A stretch of DNA of 64,000 bases from Limnephilus marmoratus (lineage: Eukaryota; Arthropoda; Insecta; Trichoptera; Limnephilidae). The stretch covers positions 7,998,001-8,062,000 of the forward strand of contig OU862913.1 in NCBI GenBank assembly GCA_917880885.1, written 5' to 3'. A program made the translations under genes and the position numbers. Below, piece after piece: positions 42,941-54,329 of the stretch; the first letter of the stretch is position 1, and the number at the start of each line of letters is the position of its first letter. The notes beneath the pieces were generated by a model. It saw nothing but the letters and a program-made list of their open reading frames with translations, had not been told where the DNA came from and searched no databases.

Positions 42941-43144
42941 TTATACTAATTTGACAGTTTCGAACAATGTTTTATTATGGTAGGGGTGGAGCTGTTGCTA
43001 GATAATAATGTAGATTGGGTAGGTAGGTATTAGTGTAGAGTGGGTGGGTAGGGGAACAAATCCATGATTGGGCTGTATGACAATATTTTTTGTTTGTTGA
43101 TAATAAATAATATAAATTAGTATAAAAATAATACCGGTAATTTT

Positions 43145-43579
43145 TTGAGAAGTACTAAAGATAAAGACCATAAATTGACTACTTCCGGAATATATAAACT
43201 CAAATGCAATTATTGTCCCTCATTTTATATTGGAAAAACCACTCGTAATTTTGAAATCAGAATCAAAGATCATTTAAGGTGTCTTAATAATAATAATTTT
43301 TCTGAGTTTGCTAACCATATCATTGAAAATAACCATAGTTTTGAAAAAAATACAGGGATAAATATTCTTCACATTAATCATAAAGGAAAACGTTTAGATA
43401 ACTTAGAAGCCTTGGAAATTAAAAAAAATCCCTTAAAAATAATGAATCTATTATCAACAAACAAAAAATATTGTCATACAGCCCAATCATGGATTTGTTC
43501 CCCTACCCACCCACTCTACACTAATACCTACCTACCCAATCTACATTATTATCTAGCAACAGCTCCACCCCTACCATAA
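43145..43579 (+). pseudogene. Penelope-like GIY-YIG endonuclease domain
   Basis: The frame reads TTSGIYKLKCNYCPSFYIGK, then TTRNFEIRIKDHL, SEFANHIIENNHSF and LDNLEALEIKK. GIY and YIG are separated by about 12 residues, followed by the conserved Arg (RIKDH), the His-rich segment and the Glu of LEALEI, as in the C-terminal nuclease of Penelope-like elements. No reverse transcriptase lies upstream, so it is 5'-truncated. The C-terminal 43 codons fall inside the inverted-repeat arm. In complete elements this domain nicks target DNA. Confidence 0.85.
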
Positions 43580-43713
43580 TAAAACATTGTTCGAAACTGT
43601 CAAATTAGTATAAGCTTTCCCTGACGAAGGAACGTTTGTTCCGAAACCGGTCGGATTTGCGCATCAAATAAGTGGTTTATACAAAGTTGAATTATTTCAT
43701 TTTTCTATTATAA

Positions 43714-44280
43714 TATTAATCACGCTATTCATTTTGTTAGCGGCCCTTATACAAAATCAAACTGAACTACAAATGTTTTTTTTTAAATTTGTGTAAAGCT
43801 TCACTTACGCCAATCGATTCACCTAAATTAGGGAATCCTTTTGGTGTTTTGTTTAAGGAAAATTGAAATTGTCAATCAGACGTCTACCCTTTTCAAAATA
43901 AGTGTTTCGATAGCATTTAAAACTTGCATAACCAATATTCGGCTAAAAGCGATATTGCTAACCCAATAAAAGGCTTATGTTTACATGTTTAACTTTAGAT
44001 ATGGATTTAGTTTGTATTGAGTTAACCAATAATTGATTACGATTATCTCAATTGATTTTAAATGTCAACTCCAAGGTCGAGGTAGTAACAATAAGTATAT
44101 CCTTATTTCCGAATATGCGTTTTGCATACGATAAACATTGTTTTAACAGAATATTAGAGAATAGAATAGAATATCTCACTAAAATTAGAGTTCTGCTAAA
44201 ACAATAAGTATTCTATTTCAGGTGTTTCAGGTATATTTGTTTGGGCGTGAAACAATCACCAAACGCTACCGCAGCAGTGC
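43714..44280. other. Upstream relic of zinc-finger locus
   Basis: No coding region. The distal part (about 44040-44280) resembles the region before zinc-finger exon 1 (about 45330-45552) in order of motifs: AATTGATT/CAATTGTC, ATATCCTT, then ACGCTACC(G/A)CAGCAG. Confidence 0.4.
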
Positions 44281-44325
44281 CATGGATCTAAAAAATCCGT
44301 ATTATTTATGCATTAAACCGCTTAC
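44264..44325 (+). pseudogene. Relic of zinc-finger gene exon 1
   Basis: ACGCTACCGCAGCAGTGCC ATGGATCTAAAAAATCC parallels ACGCTACCACAGCAGGGCC ATGGATCTACTAAATCC at 45534-45569. The similarity stops soon after the start codon. Confidence 0.65.
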
Positions 44326-44719
44326 TCGTTAATACGGAATACTTTTTATCCAAACAGTTAGATTTAGCTTTATTATTACGAAAAGTGAGTATTTAAGTCG
44401 GGGGAGACCAAAAAACATGCAAAAAATATGCTTTTAACACTTTAATTTTGTTAAAATTAATTCACTCGCGCGGAAACGCCATTTTTATTCATAGTTTTTA
44501 TTTTAACATTTCATCAATGCTGCCAATCATAGAAAAAATATTTTTGCTTAAAACAAAGTGAATGCATCATTGACAAGTTTGTACCTGTATTTATAACAGT
44601 AGAACATGGAAAGAAATGTATTAAAATAATTACACAAACCCGCTAGACAAACCCTGCTTTGCCAAACAAACCATTCAAAACCTCGGATGTTTTTTAAAAT
44701 TATGATGAAATGCAAGTTT

Positions 44720-44896
44720 GGTTATTTGTTTTTGGGTTTTATGTCGTGTTGCGCTACCTCCTCCTTTAGCCAACATTTCGGACACTGTAACGCTGTTCGA
44801 AACGTTGGCTAAAGGAGGAGGTAGCGCAACACGGCATAACACCCCAAAAACAAATAACCATAATATTCTTGGCCGTGAAAATCTAAAATCATATCC
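44720..44896. mobile_element. Hairpin element, third copy
   Basis: Arms of about 65 bp (44720-44789 and 44794-44863) separated by only a few bases: GTTATTTGTTTTTGGG..GCCAACATTTCGGAC against its complement. The tail CTTGGCCGTGAAAATCTAAA ends the copy. Confidence 0.75.
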
Positions 44897-45552
44897 AAAT
44901 GCGAGTTTATTTTAGAGAATTTATTTTATAAGATTGGTACTTCCGACAAATGTCATATTTGATTGTCTATTAGTTAAAAAAGGAACATTCCGTATTATCC
45001 GTGCATCAAACTTCGACAACACGAACGTTACGTATTATCCGTGAGGTGGACTAACTGTATATTTACCAAATCCGTAAACTGTTTCTATCAATACGGAACA
45101 GGGTCCTGCTCTTAATAACACAAATAACATTGGCGGAGCAGATTGTTGTTAACACGTCCCTACATAATATTGGCAGCATACAGTTTTTAAATTGCATTGA
45201 TTAAAATACTCGCATCATATGCACACTTATTTCCGTTATTCTGTTAAAAGCGGAATGGCGGATCCGAAATAAGGTAATACCGGTTTATCTTCAGAGATAT
45301 ATATTGTATACAGTGTATTGAGTTATTTGACTATTTGATGGCAATTCTCTCAACCTTTATCAATTGTCAAATGCTAGCTTAATATACAATCATGATAATT
45401 ATTATATCCTTGTTTCAAAATATGAGCTAGGTATATGTATAACACTTCAATGTTTTGGCAAAACATTCAATTATTAAGTTTCCGTTATAAAAATGTTCCA
45501 GGGATTAATGTTTTGGCTTGAACCAATTACCTAACGCTACCACAGCAGGGCC

Positions 45553-48500
45553 ATGGATCTACTAAATCCTGTTGAGACTCTTAACATCAAAACGGAACCA
45601 GGGTTCCAGGAAGAAGGGGGAGATGTAATGCCGTATACTGATATAGATTTCGATCTCCAAGATGTAAAGAAGGAATGTTTGCAATATGCGGAGATTACTG
45701 AGACAGCCAGTAAGTTAAATTAAAAAATTAATACCTACATTGAAAATGAAGCATGTTTAATTTGGAATTTTAAATTACTCAATTGAATTTCTTGCAATGG
45801 GTTACTGATTCCTCAACCTCTTTTAATTTGGGACATGCATTAAGTTATACTTATTATTTTACATTAAAAATGCGTAAATATAGATGGAAGTAAAAACCTT
45901 TCCATTCTTTAAAAACAGGGTCCTTCTTGATGCATCGCCCCCTGAAGTAGACATCTGGTGTCATTCTTTTATCTTATATTCTTCATCTTAAAGTTTCTTA
46001 TGCAAATTCCCGTAAATTCATGCTAAATAATCGGAATCTTTAATCTTTAAAATGTATTGTTTTTATAAAGAGGTTTTGTTGTGGGTCAATGATAACTAAC
46101 TAACTAACCATCACGCCGTTTCCCACAGGGGTAGGCAGGGAGGACGGACCGCCAAACAACTCGATCTTGGCACACACTCTTTGCCTCACTCACATTCATA
46201 CATCGTCTCATACATACTCTTCTATTATTCTGACTTTTGACAGGGCCCATCTCAATTATCTGATTCACTTGATCGTGTCATGTCTTCCTCGGACGTCCCC
46301 GACTTCTTGTACCATTCACATTTGCGTCATAAATTCTTTTTACAGTACTTTCTTCGTTCATTCGCTTTACATGCCGGAACCACATGAGGGTCCCTTTCTT
46401 AATCATACTCATTACGCTTACATCAACCTTACATTCTTTGCGGATATCCACATTTCTCACACGAACATACATGGTTTTACTACACATATGCCTCAGGGAT
46501 CTCATTTCAACAGCATTCAGTTTACTTTCATCTTTCCTCTGCCAGTTTCATGCCTCACTACCATACATCAGGGTAGGTACCAGGACTACATTGTGGACTG
46601 CTAGCTTCTTTTGACACTTTTTATTAGCGCTAACGGCATTCAGTCCTCCATTAATGGAGTAACCGGTATTTACCATTCTTTCAATATCTCTATCAGCCTT
46701 CCCATCTCTCGTAAACATTCTACCCAGATACACATACTTATCCACCTGCTCCAAGTATTCATACTATATCGTACACTGTTTTCGTACTCTCTCTTTCAAA
46801 CACCATGACTATAGACTCTAGTACTTCGTTCATCCTAGACACGAGAGACTGTAGACTGTAGATCTTCCATAGTGTTAGAAATCACAACCGCATCATCAGC
46901 ATACAACAGGCAACATACTTTCAGACTACTTAATTTCGCGCCCAATCCCATTTCTCTCAATTCTTGCAATGATCATTGTACGTATTGTCGTTTTGATTTT
47001 GCAGACAGCACTAATGTGGAGACAGTTGCCATCAAAACGGATCTGGTATCCCGAGAAGAAGCTGAAGACAGTTTTCCTTATATGGAAATTGACGTAAACC
47101 TGTCGGATGTTAAAAAAGAATGCTTAGAACGCGTTGAAACCACGAACCAGGCAGCAGGTAAAACATATTTTCATTGGAAGATTTAACATTCTAACATAAT
47201 GGTATCCATTTTTTCACTTAGGTTATAAGTCTTAATGTATCTTTTTAGCTATATCTTTTTTCAAATCTGTTGACAGATATGAAGACGCATCTTGTGGATA
47301 AACGATTATCTTATCGTCGTCACTACTCCTGCTCTCATAAGAATAATTTTGGAAGTCACCTTCGCGGCCATACTGGAGTTGAACTTTTTTCATGTTCCAA
47401 GTGCAACTGTTCAAGTTCTCAAAAAGAATATTTGAGGAAACACATGCTGGTTCACAGCGGAAAAAAATCTTTTTCTTGTTCCAAGTGCAACTATTCATGC
47501 TTTCGAAAGTACAGTCTGACGATCCACAAGCGGACTCACAGTGGAGAAAAACCTTTTTCTTGTTCCGAGTGCAACTATTCATGCTCTCAGAAGAACGTTT
47601 TGAAGAGACACATTCTGACTCACAGCGGAGAAAAACCTTTTTCTTGTTCCGAGTGCAACTATTCGTGCTCTCGAAAGGACAGTCTGACGATTCACAAGCT
47701 GACTCACAGTGGAGAAAAACCTTTTTCTTGTTCCAAATGCAACTATTCATGCTCTCGAAAGGGCAGTCTGTCGATCCACAAGCGGACTCATAGTGGGGAA
47801 AAGCCTTTTTATTGTTCCAAGTGCAACTATTCAAGTTCTCAGGAGGGCGATTTGAAGAAACACATTCTGATTCACAGTGGAGAAAAACCTTTTTCTTGTT
47901 CCAAATGCAACTATTCATGCTCTCGAAAGGGCAGTCTGACGATCCACAAGCGGACTCACAGTGCAGATAAACCTTTTTCTTGTTCCGAGTGCAACTATTC
48001 AAGTTCTCAAAAGGGCCATCTGACGATCCACAAGCTGACTCACAGTGGAGAAAAACCGTTTTCATGTTCCGAGTGCAACTATTCATGTTCTCAAAAGAGC
48101 AGACTGACGATCCACAAGCTGACTCACAGTGGAGAAAAACCTTTTTCTTGTTCCGATTGCAACTATTCATGTTCTCAAAAGAGCAATCTGACGATCCACA
48201 AGCTGACTCACAGTGGAGAAAAACCTTTTTCTTGTTCCGAGTGCAACTATTCATGTTCTCGAAAAGGCAATCTGACGATCCACAAGCTGACTCACAGTGG
48301 AGAAAAACCTTTTTCTTGTTCCGAGTGCAACTTTTCATGTTCTCGAAAGAGCAGACTGACGATCCACAAGCTGACTCACAGCGGAGAAAAACCTTTTTCT
48401 TGTTCCGAGTGCAACTATTCATGCTCTCAGAAAAACGTTTTGAAGAGACACATTCTGACTCACAGCGGAGAAAAACCTTTTTCTTGTTCCGAGTGCAACT

Positions 48501-48976
48501 ATTCATGCTCTCGAAAGGACAGTCTGACGATTCACAAGCTGACTCACAGTGCAGAAAAACCATTTTCTTGTTCCGAGTGCAACTATTCATGTTCACGAAA
48601 GAGCAGACTGACGATCCACAAGCTGACTCACAGTGGAGATAAACCTTTTTCTTGCTTGGAGTGCAACTATTCATGTTCTCAAAAGAGCCATCTGACGATC
48701 CACAAGCTGACTCACAGCAGAGAAAAACCTTTTTCTTGTTCCGAGTGCAACTATTCATGTTCTCAAAAGAGCAATCTGACGATCCACAAGCTGACTCACA
48801 GTGGAGAAAAACCTTTTACTTGTTCCGAGTGCAACTATTCATGTTCTCGAAAAAGCAGACTGACGATTCACAAGCTGACTCACAGTGGAGAAAAACCATT
48901 TTCTTGTTCCGAGTGCAACTATTCATGCTATCAGAAGAACGATTTGAAGAGACACATTCTGATTCACAGTGGATAA
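45553..48976 (+). CDS. C2H2 zinc-finger protein, three exons, ~19 fingers
   Basis: Exons 45553-45709, 47005-47157 and 47277-48976 join in phase 1 with GT-AG introns to give 669 residues. Exon 1 (MDLLNPVETLNIKTEPGFQE) and exon 2 (ETVAIKTDL..DVKKECLERV) are acidic, each with an IKT-(E/D) motif; IKTE fits a sumoylation consensus. Exon 3 holds about 19 canonical fingers C-x2-C-x12-H-x3-H with HSGEKPF linkers, mostly SCSECNYSCS..LTIHKLTH, plus a degenerate leading one. It is likely a nuclear DNA-binding regulator; the target is unknown. Fingers with KNVLKRHILTH recur 840 bp apart (10 units), showing block duplication. Intron 1 holds an RTE-like insertion. Fingers follow the stop at 48974 in decayed form. 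Confidence 0.85.
46098..46925 (-). mobile_element. RTE-like retrotransposon with YADD region, in zinc-finger intron 1
   Basis: From about 46925 on the minus strand: CCLLYADDAVVISNTMEDLQ (catalytic YADD), then VDKYVYLGRMFTRDGKADRD, SANKKCQKKLAVHNVVLVP, MRSLRHMCSKTM, KKGTLMWFRHVKRMNEE and the C-terminal VVWRSVLPAYPCG-like end. The tail complement AACTAACTAACTAACC is at 46093-46110. 5'-truncated with a few frameshifts; the longest RTE-like copy in the window. Confidence 0.85.
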
Positions 48977-50560
48977 AACTTTTTTCTCTTTCCGAGTGCA
49001 TTTATTCATGCTCTCGAATGGGCAGTCTGACAATCCACAAACTGACTCATAGTGGAGAAAAACCTTTTTCTTGTCCGAGTGCAACTATTAGTATTCTCGA
49101 AAGGGCAGGCTGACGATCCACATGCTGACTCACAGTGGAGAAAAACCTTTTACATATTCCAAGTGCGACTATTCAAGTTCTCAAAAAGAACATTTGAATA
49201 AACACATTTGGATTCACAGTGGAGAAAAACCGTTTTCTTCTTCCGAGTGTAACTATTCATTTTCTCGAAAGAGCCATCTGACGATACACAAGCTGACTCA
49301 CAGCGGAGAAAAACCTTTTTCTTGTTCCGAGTGCAACTATTCATGTTCTCAAAAGAGCAGACTGACGATCCACAAGCGGACTCACAGTGCAGATAAACCT
49401 TTTTCTTTTTCCGAGTGCAACTATTCAAGTTCTCAAAAGGGCCATCTGACGATCCACAAGCTGACTCACAGTGGAGAAAAACCGTTTTCATGTTCCGAGT
49501 GCAACTATTCATGTTCTCAAAAGAGCAGACTGACGATCCACAAGCTGACTCACAGTGGAGAAAAACCTTTTTCTTGTTCCGATTGCAACTATTCATGTTC
49601 TCAAAAGAGCAATCTTACGATCCACAAGCTGACTCACAGTGGAGAAAAACCTTTTTCTTGTTCCGAGTGCAACTATTCATGTTCTCGAAACAGCAATCTG
49701 ACGATCCACAAGGTGACTCACAGTGGAGAAAAACCTTTTTCTTGTTCCGAGTGCAACTTTTCATGTTCTCGAAAGAGCAGACTGACGATCCACAAGCTGA
49801 TTCACAGCGGAGAAAAACCTTTTTCTTGTTCCGAGTGCAACTATTCATGTTCTCAAAAGGGCCATCTGACGATCCACAAGCTGACTCACAGTGGAGAAAA
49901 ACCGCTTTCATGTTTCGAGTGCAACTATTCATGTTCTCAGAAGAACGATTTGAAGAGACACATTCTGATTCACAGTGGATAAAAACTTTTTTCTTTTTCC
50001 GAGTGCATTTATCCATGCTCTCGAAAGGGCAGTCTGACAATCCACAAACTGACTCATAGTGGAGAAAAACCTTTTTCTTGTCCGAGTGCAACTATTCGTA
50101 TTCTCAAAAGGGCAGTCTGACGATCCACATGCTGACTCACAGTGGAGAAAAAGCTTTTACATATTCTAAGTGCGACTATTCGAGTTCTCAAAAAGAACAT
50201 TTGAATAAACACATCCTGATTCACAGAGTTTTTCTTGTTCCGAATGCAACTATTTATGCTCTCGAAAGGGCTATCTGACGATCCACAAGCTGACTCACAG
50301 TGGAGAAAAACCTTTTTCTTGTTCCAATTGCAACTATTCATGTTCTACAAAAAGCAATCTGACGATTGACAAGCTGTAGTGCAGTGGAGAAAAACCTTTT
50401 TCTTTTCCGAGTGTAACTATTCATGTTCTCAAGAGGCAATCTGAAGAGCCCTTCTCACGGCGGAGAAAATCTTTTTCATAATCTGATTGCCGCTTTTCGT
50501 GTTCTCAAACGAGAGATTTGAAGACGCACGCATACATTTGTAAAACATTGGACTTATTTG
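48977..50560 (+). pseudogene. Decayed continuation of the zinc-finger array
   Basis: Directly after the stop, finger units continue with frameshifts (48979-49110), then one open stretch 49122-49982 encodes about ten fingers (KPFSCSECNYSCSQKSRL type). Then more broken fingers run to about 50560. The segment around the stop (48931) recurs at 49937, an offset of 1,006 bp, including the same GGATAAA stop. The open stretch lacks its own start exon. It could be read only by splicing or readthrough, for which I see no signal. Confidence 0.75.
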
Positions 50561-50984
50561 ACTTTAATCTTCAAAAAGGGGGATAAAAAGGAATTAACCA
50601 ATTATAAACCGATTTGCATATTATAAACAATTTCATAACTTTGAAGCATCTTGTGGATAAATAAATTGGCACAGTCAAAGACAGCATATGTCCTGAGCAG
50701 AGGACTTTATAACCGTCTTATGAACACTTACTAAAATAAATATAAAACGTTTTTCTTCAATTACATGGTTATTAATAACATCGATCTCTATGGTTTCTGA
50801 AATTAAAGACTTCGGTCTAACTTTTGACACCAAACTTAACTTCATAACACACTTAAATATCTCAATGAAGAGTTGGGTCCGTTGTATTTTGTACGGGTAC
50901 CGGAATGTTGATTAAACATGGAATGTAATTGCTTAATATTAATAACTTTTTAATTTTCAATTTGGGAACCTTTATTAGATAACC
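50561..50984. other. Spacer with weak LINE similarity
   Basis: TTCAAAAAGGGGGATAAAAAG..AACTATAAACCGATTTGCAT (50570-50620) and TCGGTCTAACTTTTGACACC (50811) resemble the KGD-x-x-NYRPI and LG(L/I)-x-FD motifs of LINE reverse transcriptases. Very decayed. Confidence 0.4.
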
Positions 50985-51270
50985 AAAACCTCTGCCATAG
51001 GTCACCCCAAGTGGTTCGCTACGTTTGGTGATTTAGCAGGGGTGCCCGGGTTCATGGGGTGAGGTTTGTCTAGGTCTTGGAGGCGGATGACCAGGACGCA
51101 CTGAACCCCAGATTCCCACCCACCCCTTAAGCCCTTTTCCTTCCCAAAACTCTCCTTTCCTTCCTTTCCTTAAAAAAAACCCTCCACACAGCATCCCTAA
51201 GGATGGCATACGCCCTGAGGGAAATTGTTTTTCTCAGGGCCTCCTGTGTGGAGCTCATGTAAAAAAAAAG
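50985..51270 (+). mobile_element. SINE-like repeat (family B), copy 4
   Basis: Plus orientation from ACCAAAACCTCTGCCATAGG through CCCGGGTTCATGGGGTG and CCCTCCACACAGCATCC to GTGTGGAGCTCATGTAAAA, with an A9 tail at about 51261-51269. The best view of the family's 3' end. Confidence 0.7.
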
Positions 51271-51308
51271 AATTTTTTTCCTAATCCCTGTGAGAATAGA
51301 ATTTTACA

Positions 51309-51790
51309 ATGATTCGAGTTTACTTTCTATTTTTTGATCCAAACTTGGTGTGGTTTAATTTATCTGCCAATAAGGTCGTATGGTATAGAAAGCTTCAAAA
51401 AGAACCCTTTAAAACACCATGGTTCACTGAAACCAATCTGAAGAGAACAGAAATGATTAAGATCCGGACATGCACTAATGGGAAGAATATTGTGTCTGTT
51501 AGGCCTCTCTGATTCTCCAATGTGCTCTATATGTGAAGAATTTGAAGACATTGAACACACTCTCACAAAGTGCATTAAATTTGAACAACAGAGAGTAACA
51601 ATATTGATGACCTCAATCCCATCGGAAATTCATAATTTGATAGCTTCAACCGACTACTATACCATTTCAAGACTCATGAAATTCATTAGATCGTGCAACA
51701 TGGAAAATATATGATACATTGTTTTATAAAGATACATACATTGCAACATTAATATATAGGATATATTTAAAAAAAAAAAAAAAAAAAAAT
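51309..51790 (+). pseudogene. LINE C-terminal fragment with CCHC motif and poly(A)
   Basis: WYRKLQKEPFKTPWFTETNL then, in another frame, LCLLGLSDSPMCSICEEFED and IEHTLTKC. The C-x2-C-x8-H-x4-C spacing after a DSP motif is the terminal zinc knuckle of many insect LINE proteins (Jockey/I/R1 types). A run of about 22 A at 51769-51789 ends the copy. Frameshifted and strongly 5'-truncated. Confidence 0.7.
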
Positions 51791-52084
51791 GAAACCTTAA
51801 AATAAATAAAAACAGATGAGGGAAAAAATGACAGCAGTATGCGAGTCAGAAGCCTCGATTAAAAAAAAAAAAAGAAAACTTATATTTTGTATAATTAATG
51901 ATATAATAAATATGATCTGAATTAATGACCACCAAGGTTTAATTTTGTTTTGTTTAACCTTCAGTTAAAATTATTTTTTTATTATAAAATAATTTTAAAA
52001 ACAAGAAAAAAACATTCTTGGGTTACAAATAACCCGACAATATTTGAAAATCTCCTACTACCACCACAGTAAGCCGAAGGAGAA

Positions 52085-52200
52085 GATGGCGAGAAGTCGT
52101 GTTGGAGGACTTTAGCCAGCCGAGAAATCGAACACGTGTTGCCTGGTTGGGACCCAAACGCGATGCCCACTCAACCACTGACCGGTCGAGATTCTTTGCC
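52085..52200 (-). mobile_element. tRNA-like SINE head (family C)
   Basis: On the minus strand: GGTCAGTGGTTGAGTGGGC (A-box region) and GTGTTCGATTTCTC (B-box region) about 45 bases apart. No second copy is seen in the window, so it could also be a tRNA pseudogene. Confidence 0.5.
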
Positions 52201-52362
52201 AATGTGTTGGATATCTTGAGTCTGCACTTTTTTTCCATTTTTGTTTGTGTCTTATTTTTATTTTTTTTATTTTTTATTTATTAGTGAGAATATATTACAT
52301 TACTTCCGATGAGTTTAATAAAACTCATTTCGGGAAGGACAACATTATACAACCAAAAGAAA

Positions 52363-52490
52363 ATTATTATAAGCAATAATTATCAGCCTGAAACAATCAT
52401 CTACATTATAAAAATCTTCCGAGAAAATATACATGCCGCCAACGGGACTTGAACCCGTGTCCTTCTGATTGCCGGTCAGGTGCTCTACCA
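52363..52490 (-). mobile_element. tRNA-like SINE (family D), inverted half
   Basis: The minus strand reads GCACCTGACCGGCAATCAGA, AGGACACGGGTTCAAGTCCC, GTTGGCGGCATGTAT and then the body CAGCCTGAAAC in complement, ending at ATTATTATAAGC (52363). It is the mirror partner of 52676-52860. It breaks at the same body position as the left half of the palindrome at 2809. Confidence 0.75.
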
Positions 52491-52675
52491 TTAAATAGTT
52501 AAAGTATTTCACCAAAAAATATAGACATAGTTTGTCTCGACGCCATCTAGCGAAAGATTTAGCACTAACAATACCTTAAAATAAAGTTGGTTGTTTTCAG
52601 GTGGAAAAATGTAATAAGCAGTAATTGTTGAATGAAACACTAGTATATATTGAATTATTTGGCGGGTATTAGATA

Positions 52676-52860
52676 AGCCGACATAGTTCAGTGGTAGAGC
52701 ACCTGACCGTCAATCAGAAGGACACGGGTTCAAGTCCCGTTGGCGGCATGTATCTTTTCTCGGAAGATTTTTTCAATGCAGATGAGTGTTTCAGGCTGAT
52801 AATTATTGCTTATTATAATTGTTACCCTTTGTGCTATGCGTAAAAATCTTAACGGTAGTT
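52676..52860 (+). mobile_element. tRNA-like SINE (family D)
   Basis: The 72-base head folds as a tRNA cloverleaf: acceptor GCCGACA against TGGCGGC with one mismatch, D arm GTTC..GAGC, anticodon stem CCTGA/TCAGA, loop CCGTCAA and T arm ACGGG TTCAAGT CCCGT. Position 33 is C rather than the near-universal U, and a family body follows (TTTCTCGGAAGATTTTTTC, GAGTGTTTCAGGCTGATAAT), so it is a SINE head rather than a working tRNA. The tail is GTTACCCTTTGTGCTATGCG. Confidence 0.75.
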
Positions 52861-52869
52861 TATCAATTA

Positions 52870-54091
52870 AAAATAATAATTAAAATAAAATTATTTTTAC
52901 ATAAGAATATGAACTTGAAGGGTAGTTCAATAAAGAGTACATAGATTATATACCGGACTTGACACGTTTGACACAGTTAGAATAATATACAAGAGATACA
53001 AAGAAAGACAGCTAAATTCGTCACTGGTTGATAAAGCTGCGGAGATAATATCCCTTTAGAGCCTTTGCCAATGTTTTTTTGTTAGATGCTCAAGTTTTAA
53101 GTCATTAGGTTTAGGTAATGCGCTGTATTGCGTATGTGCATTTGTCTTCAATGAACCATATATTTTGGTAATTTTCTTTAAATTCTAATATAGTTTTATT
53201 TCGGAAAATCTATATTTATGTAATTGATAAAGCCAACTTTAATGTTTTTTGCATTTTAATGTGTATTTCATTTGTAATTTAACAGGTTTGTATTAATTTA
53301 TTATTGTAGTGTTCTGTTATTTGATAGATACTAGCAGATTCTCCAACACACTTTGGATGGAGATAACTTCTTGGAATAAATAGAATCTGGTTCGTTATCT
53401 GCGTTTATTTATACTCCGCGTATACAAATGGAATAGCGGTAGATAACCTAACTAGGAGCTGGCTAAAATGGTTCTCCTCAGTCATAATTGAAACACAGCC
53501 TCTCAGCTTCCCCGATCCCCTGCCGGAGAACTTGAGAACTACGCTGCCTGCCATCTAGCGGATTCTACCGAAAGCTGATGTCACCGCCATCTGTCTCTAC
53601 AAGGCGGAAGCTTTTACGATACACCACAATTATTAAGATTTCAGAAATTTTGATTGGATACTAAACTTTTTTTTTTCTTTTTGAACTTTTTGCGTTCTGT
53701 ATTATTACCAATTTAATCCCAGATCTCACTAACCTTATTTTTCGATGTTTATCACTAACGTTCGTCGTTTCGACTAAGGTACTAAATAAAGAGGGTGTAA
53801 GGGTTTTATTAAAACAAAATTTGTTAATATTTCTTTTAATTGTTAATGAACAGTGTTTATTTGTATTATTTCTCATATTTAGAAAAACAAAAATTTCAAA
53901 TTTATTAATCAAAATCAACCTGTAACATTTTTAAAGTTGGTGTTTGAATTAGTTATAACTAAATTTGAAAAAAAAACCTTTCAAATATCAAAAACAAAGA
54001 ATTGAATTAACTAATAAAATAAAAGTTTTGGTGAAAATCTAGAAACTAATAAAAATTTGGTGAAAATCTACCAAAAGTAAAAAGTCATGTA
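52870..54091. other. Unassigned region
   Basis: No gene recognised. A reading YKRYKERQLNSSLVDKAAEI near 52990-53050 is weakly LINE-like. TCACTAACGTTCGTCGTTTC at 53751 echoes the end of the small element at 54092. Confidence 0.35.
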
Positions 54092-54290
54092 ATCACTAAC
54101 CCTTGTCGATGCGACGAGTCATGGTTGCTGAATTGGCGCTCGTGGGTCCCCCCATCGTCCGCACTACCGTCAATAGCAGAAGTAACGGGCTGATTGAAAT
54201 TAGCCGGAGTATGAAAGAATTACGGTCGCGCGCGTGAAAGTTATCGCGTTTTTTTTATCCTGCGTCGTCGATTCGACGAAGGTTAGTGAT
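54092..54290. mobile_element. Small MITE, ~199 bp
   Basis: The left end ATCACTAACCCTTGTCGATG and the right end CGATTCGACGAAGGTTAGTG AT are imperfect terminal inverted repeats. Noncoding, with a CpG-rich interior (GGTCGCGCGCG). Confidence 0.6.
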
Positions 54291-54329
54291 CTAGGGTTAA
54301 GCACTGTAGTTTAGGGGTTATCAGAACTG

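Larger units (their letters stand above)
42386..43713. mobile_element. Penelope-like element arranged as a hairpin
   Basis: The left arm (42386-42490 plus 42948-43105) and the right arm (43449-43713) are reverse complements. Outer segments share AAACCACTTATTTGATGCGC and GACCGGTTTCGGAACAAACG. Inner segments share GGTAGGTAGGTATTAGTG and its complement. The non-repeated middle holds the start of a GIY-YIG frame. Partial inverted copies and long end repeats are common in Penelope-like insertions. Confidence 0.8.

Noticed and set aside
47232..48758. 508-codon minus-strand open frame (MNSCTRNKKKV repeats)
   Set aside because: It is the mirror of the 84-bp zinc-finger repeat. The plus strand has canonical C2H2 spacing and splice junctions; this frame has no known domain.
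47980..50059. Long plus-strand frames with FRVQLF and DDPQADSQWRK repeats
   Set aside because: Second-frame readings of the same finger repeat; open only because the 84-bp unit lacks stops in that frame.
52676..52747. Functional tRNA gene with anticodon GTC
   Set aside because: It folds well but has C33, an acceptor mismatch and a shared SINE body and tail; an inverted duplicate lies next to it.
53661..53918. 85-codon minus-strand open frame
   Set aside because: No recognisable domain; Lys/Asn/Phe-rich composition expected by chance in AT-rich DNA.
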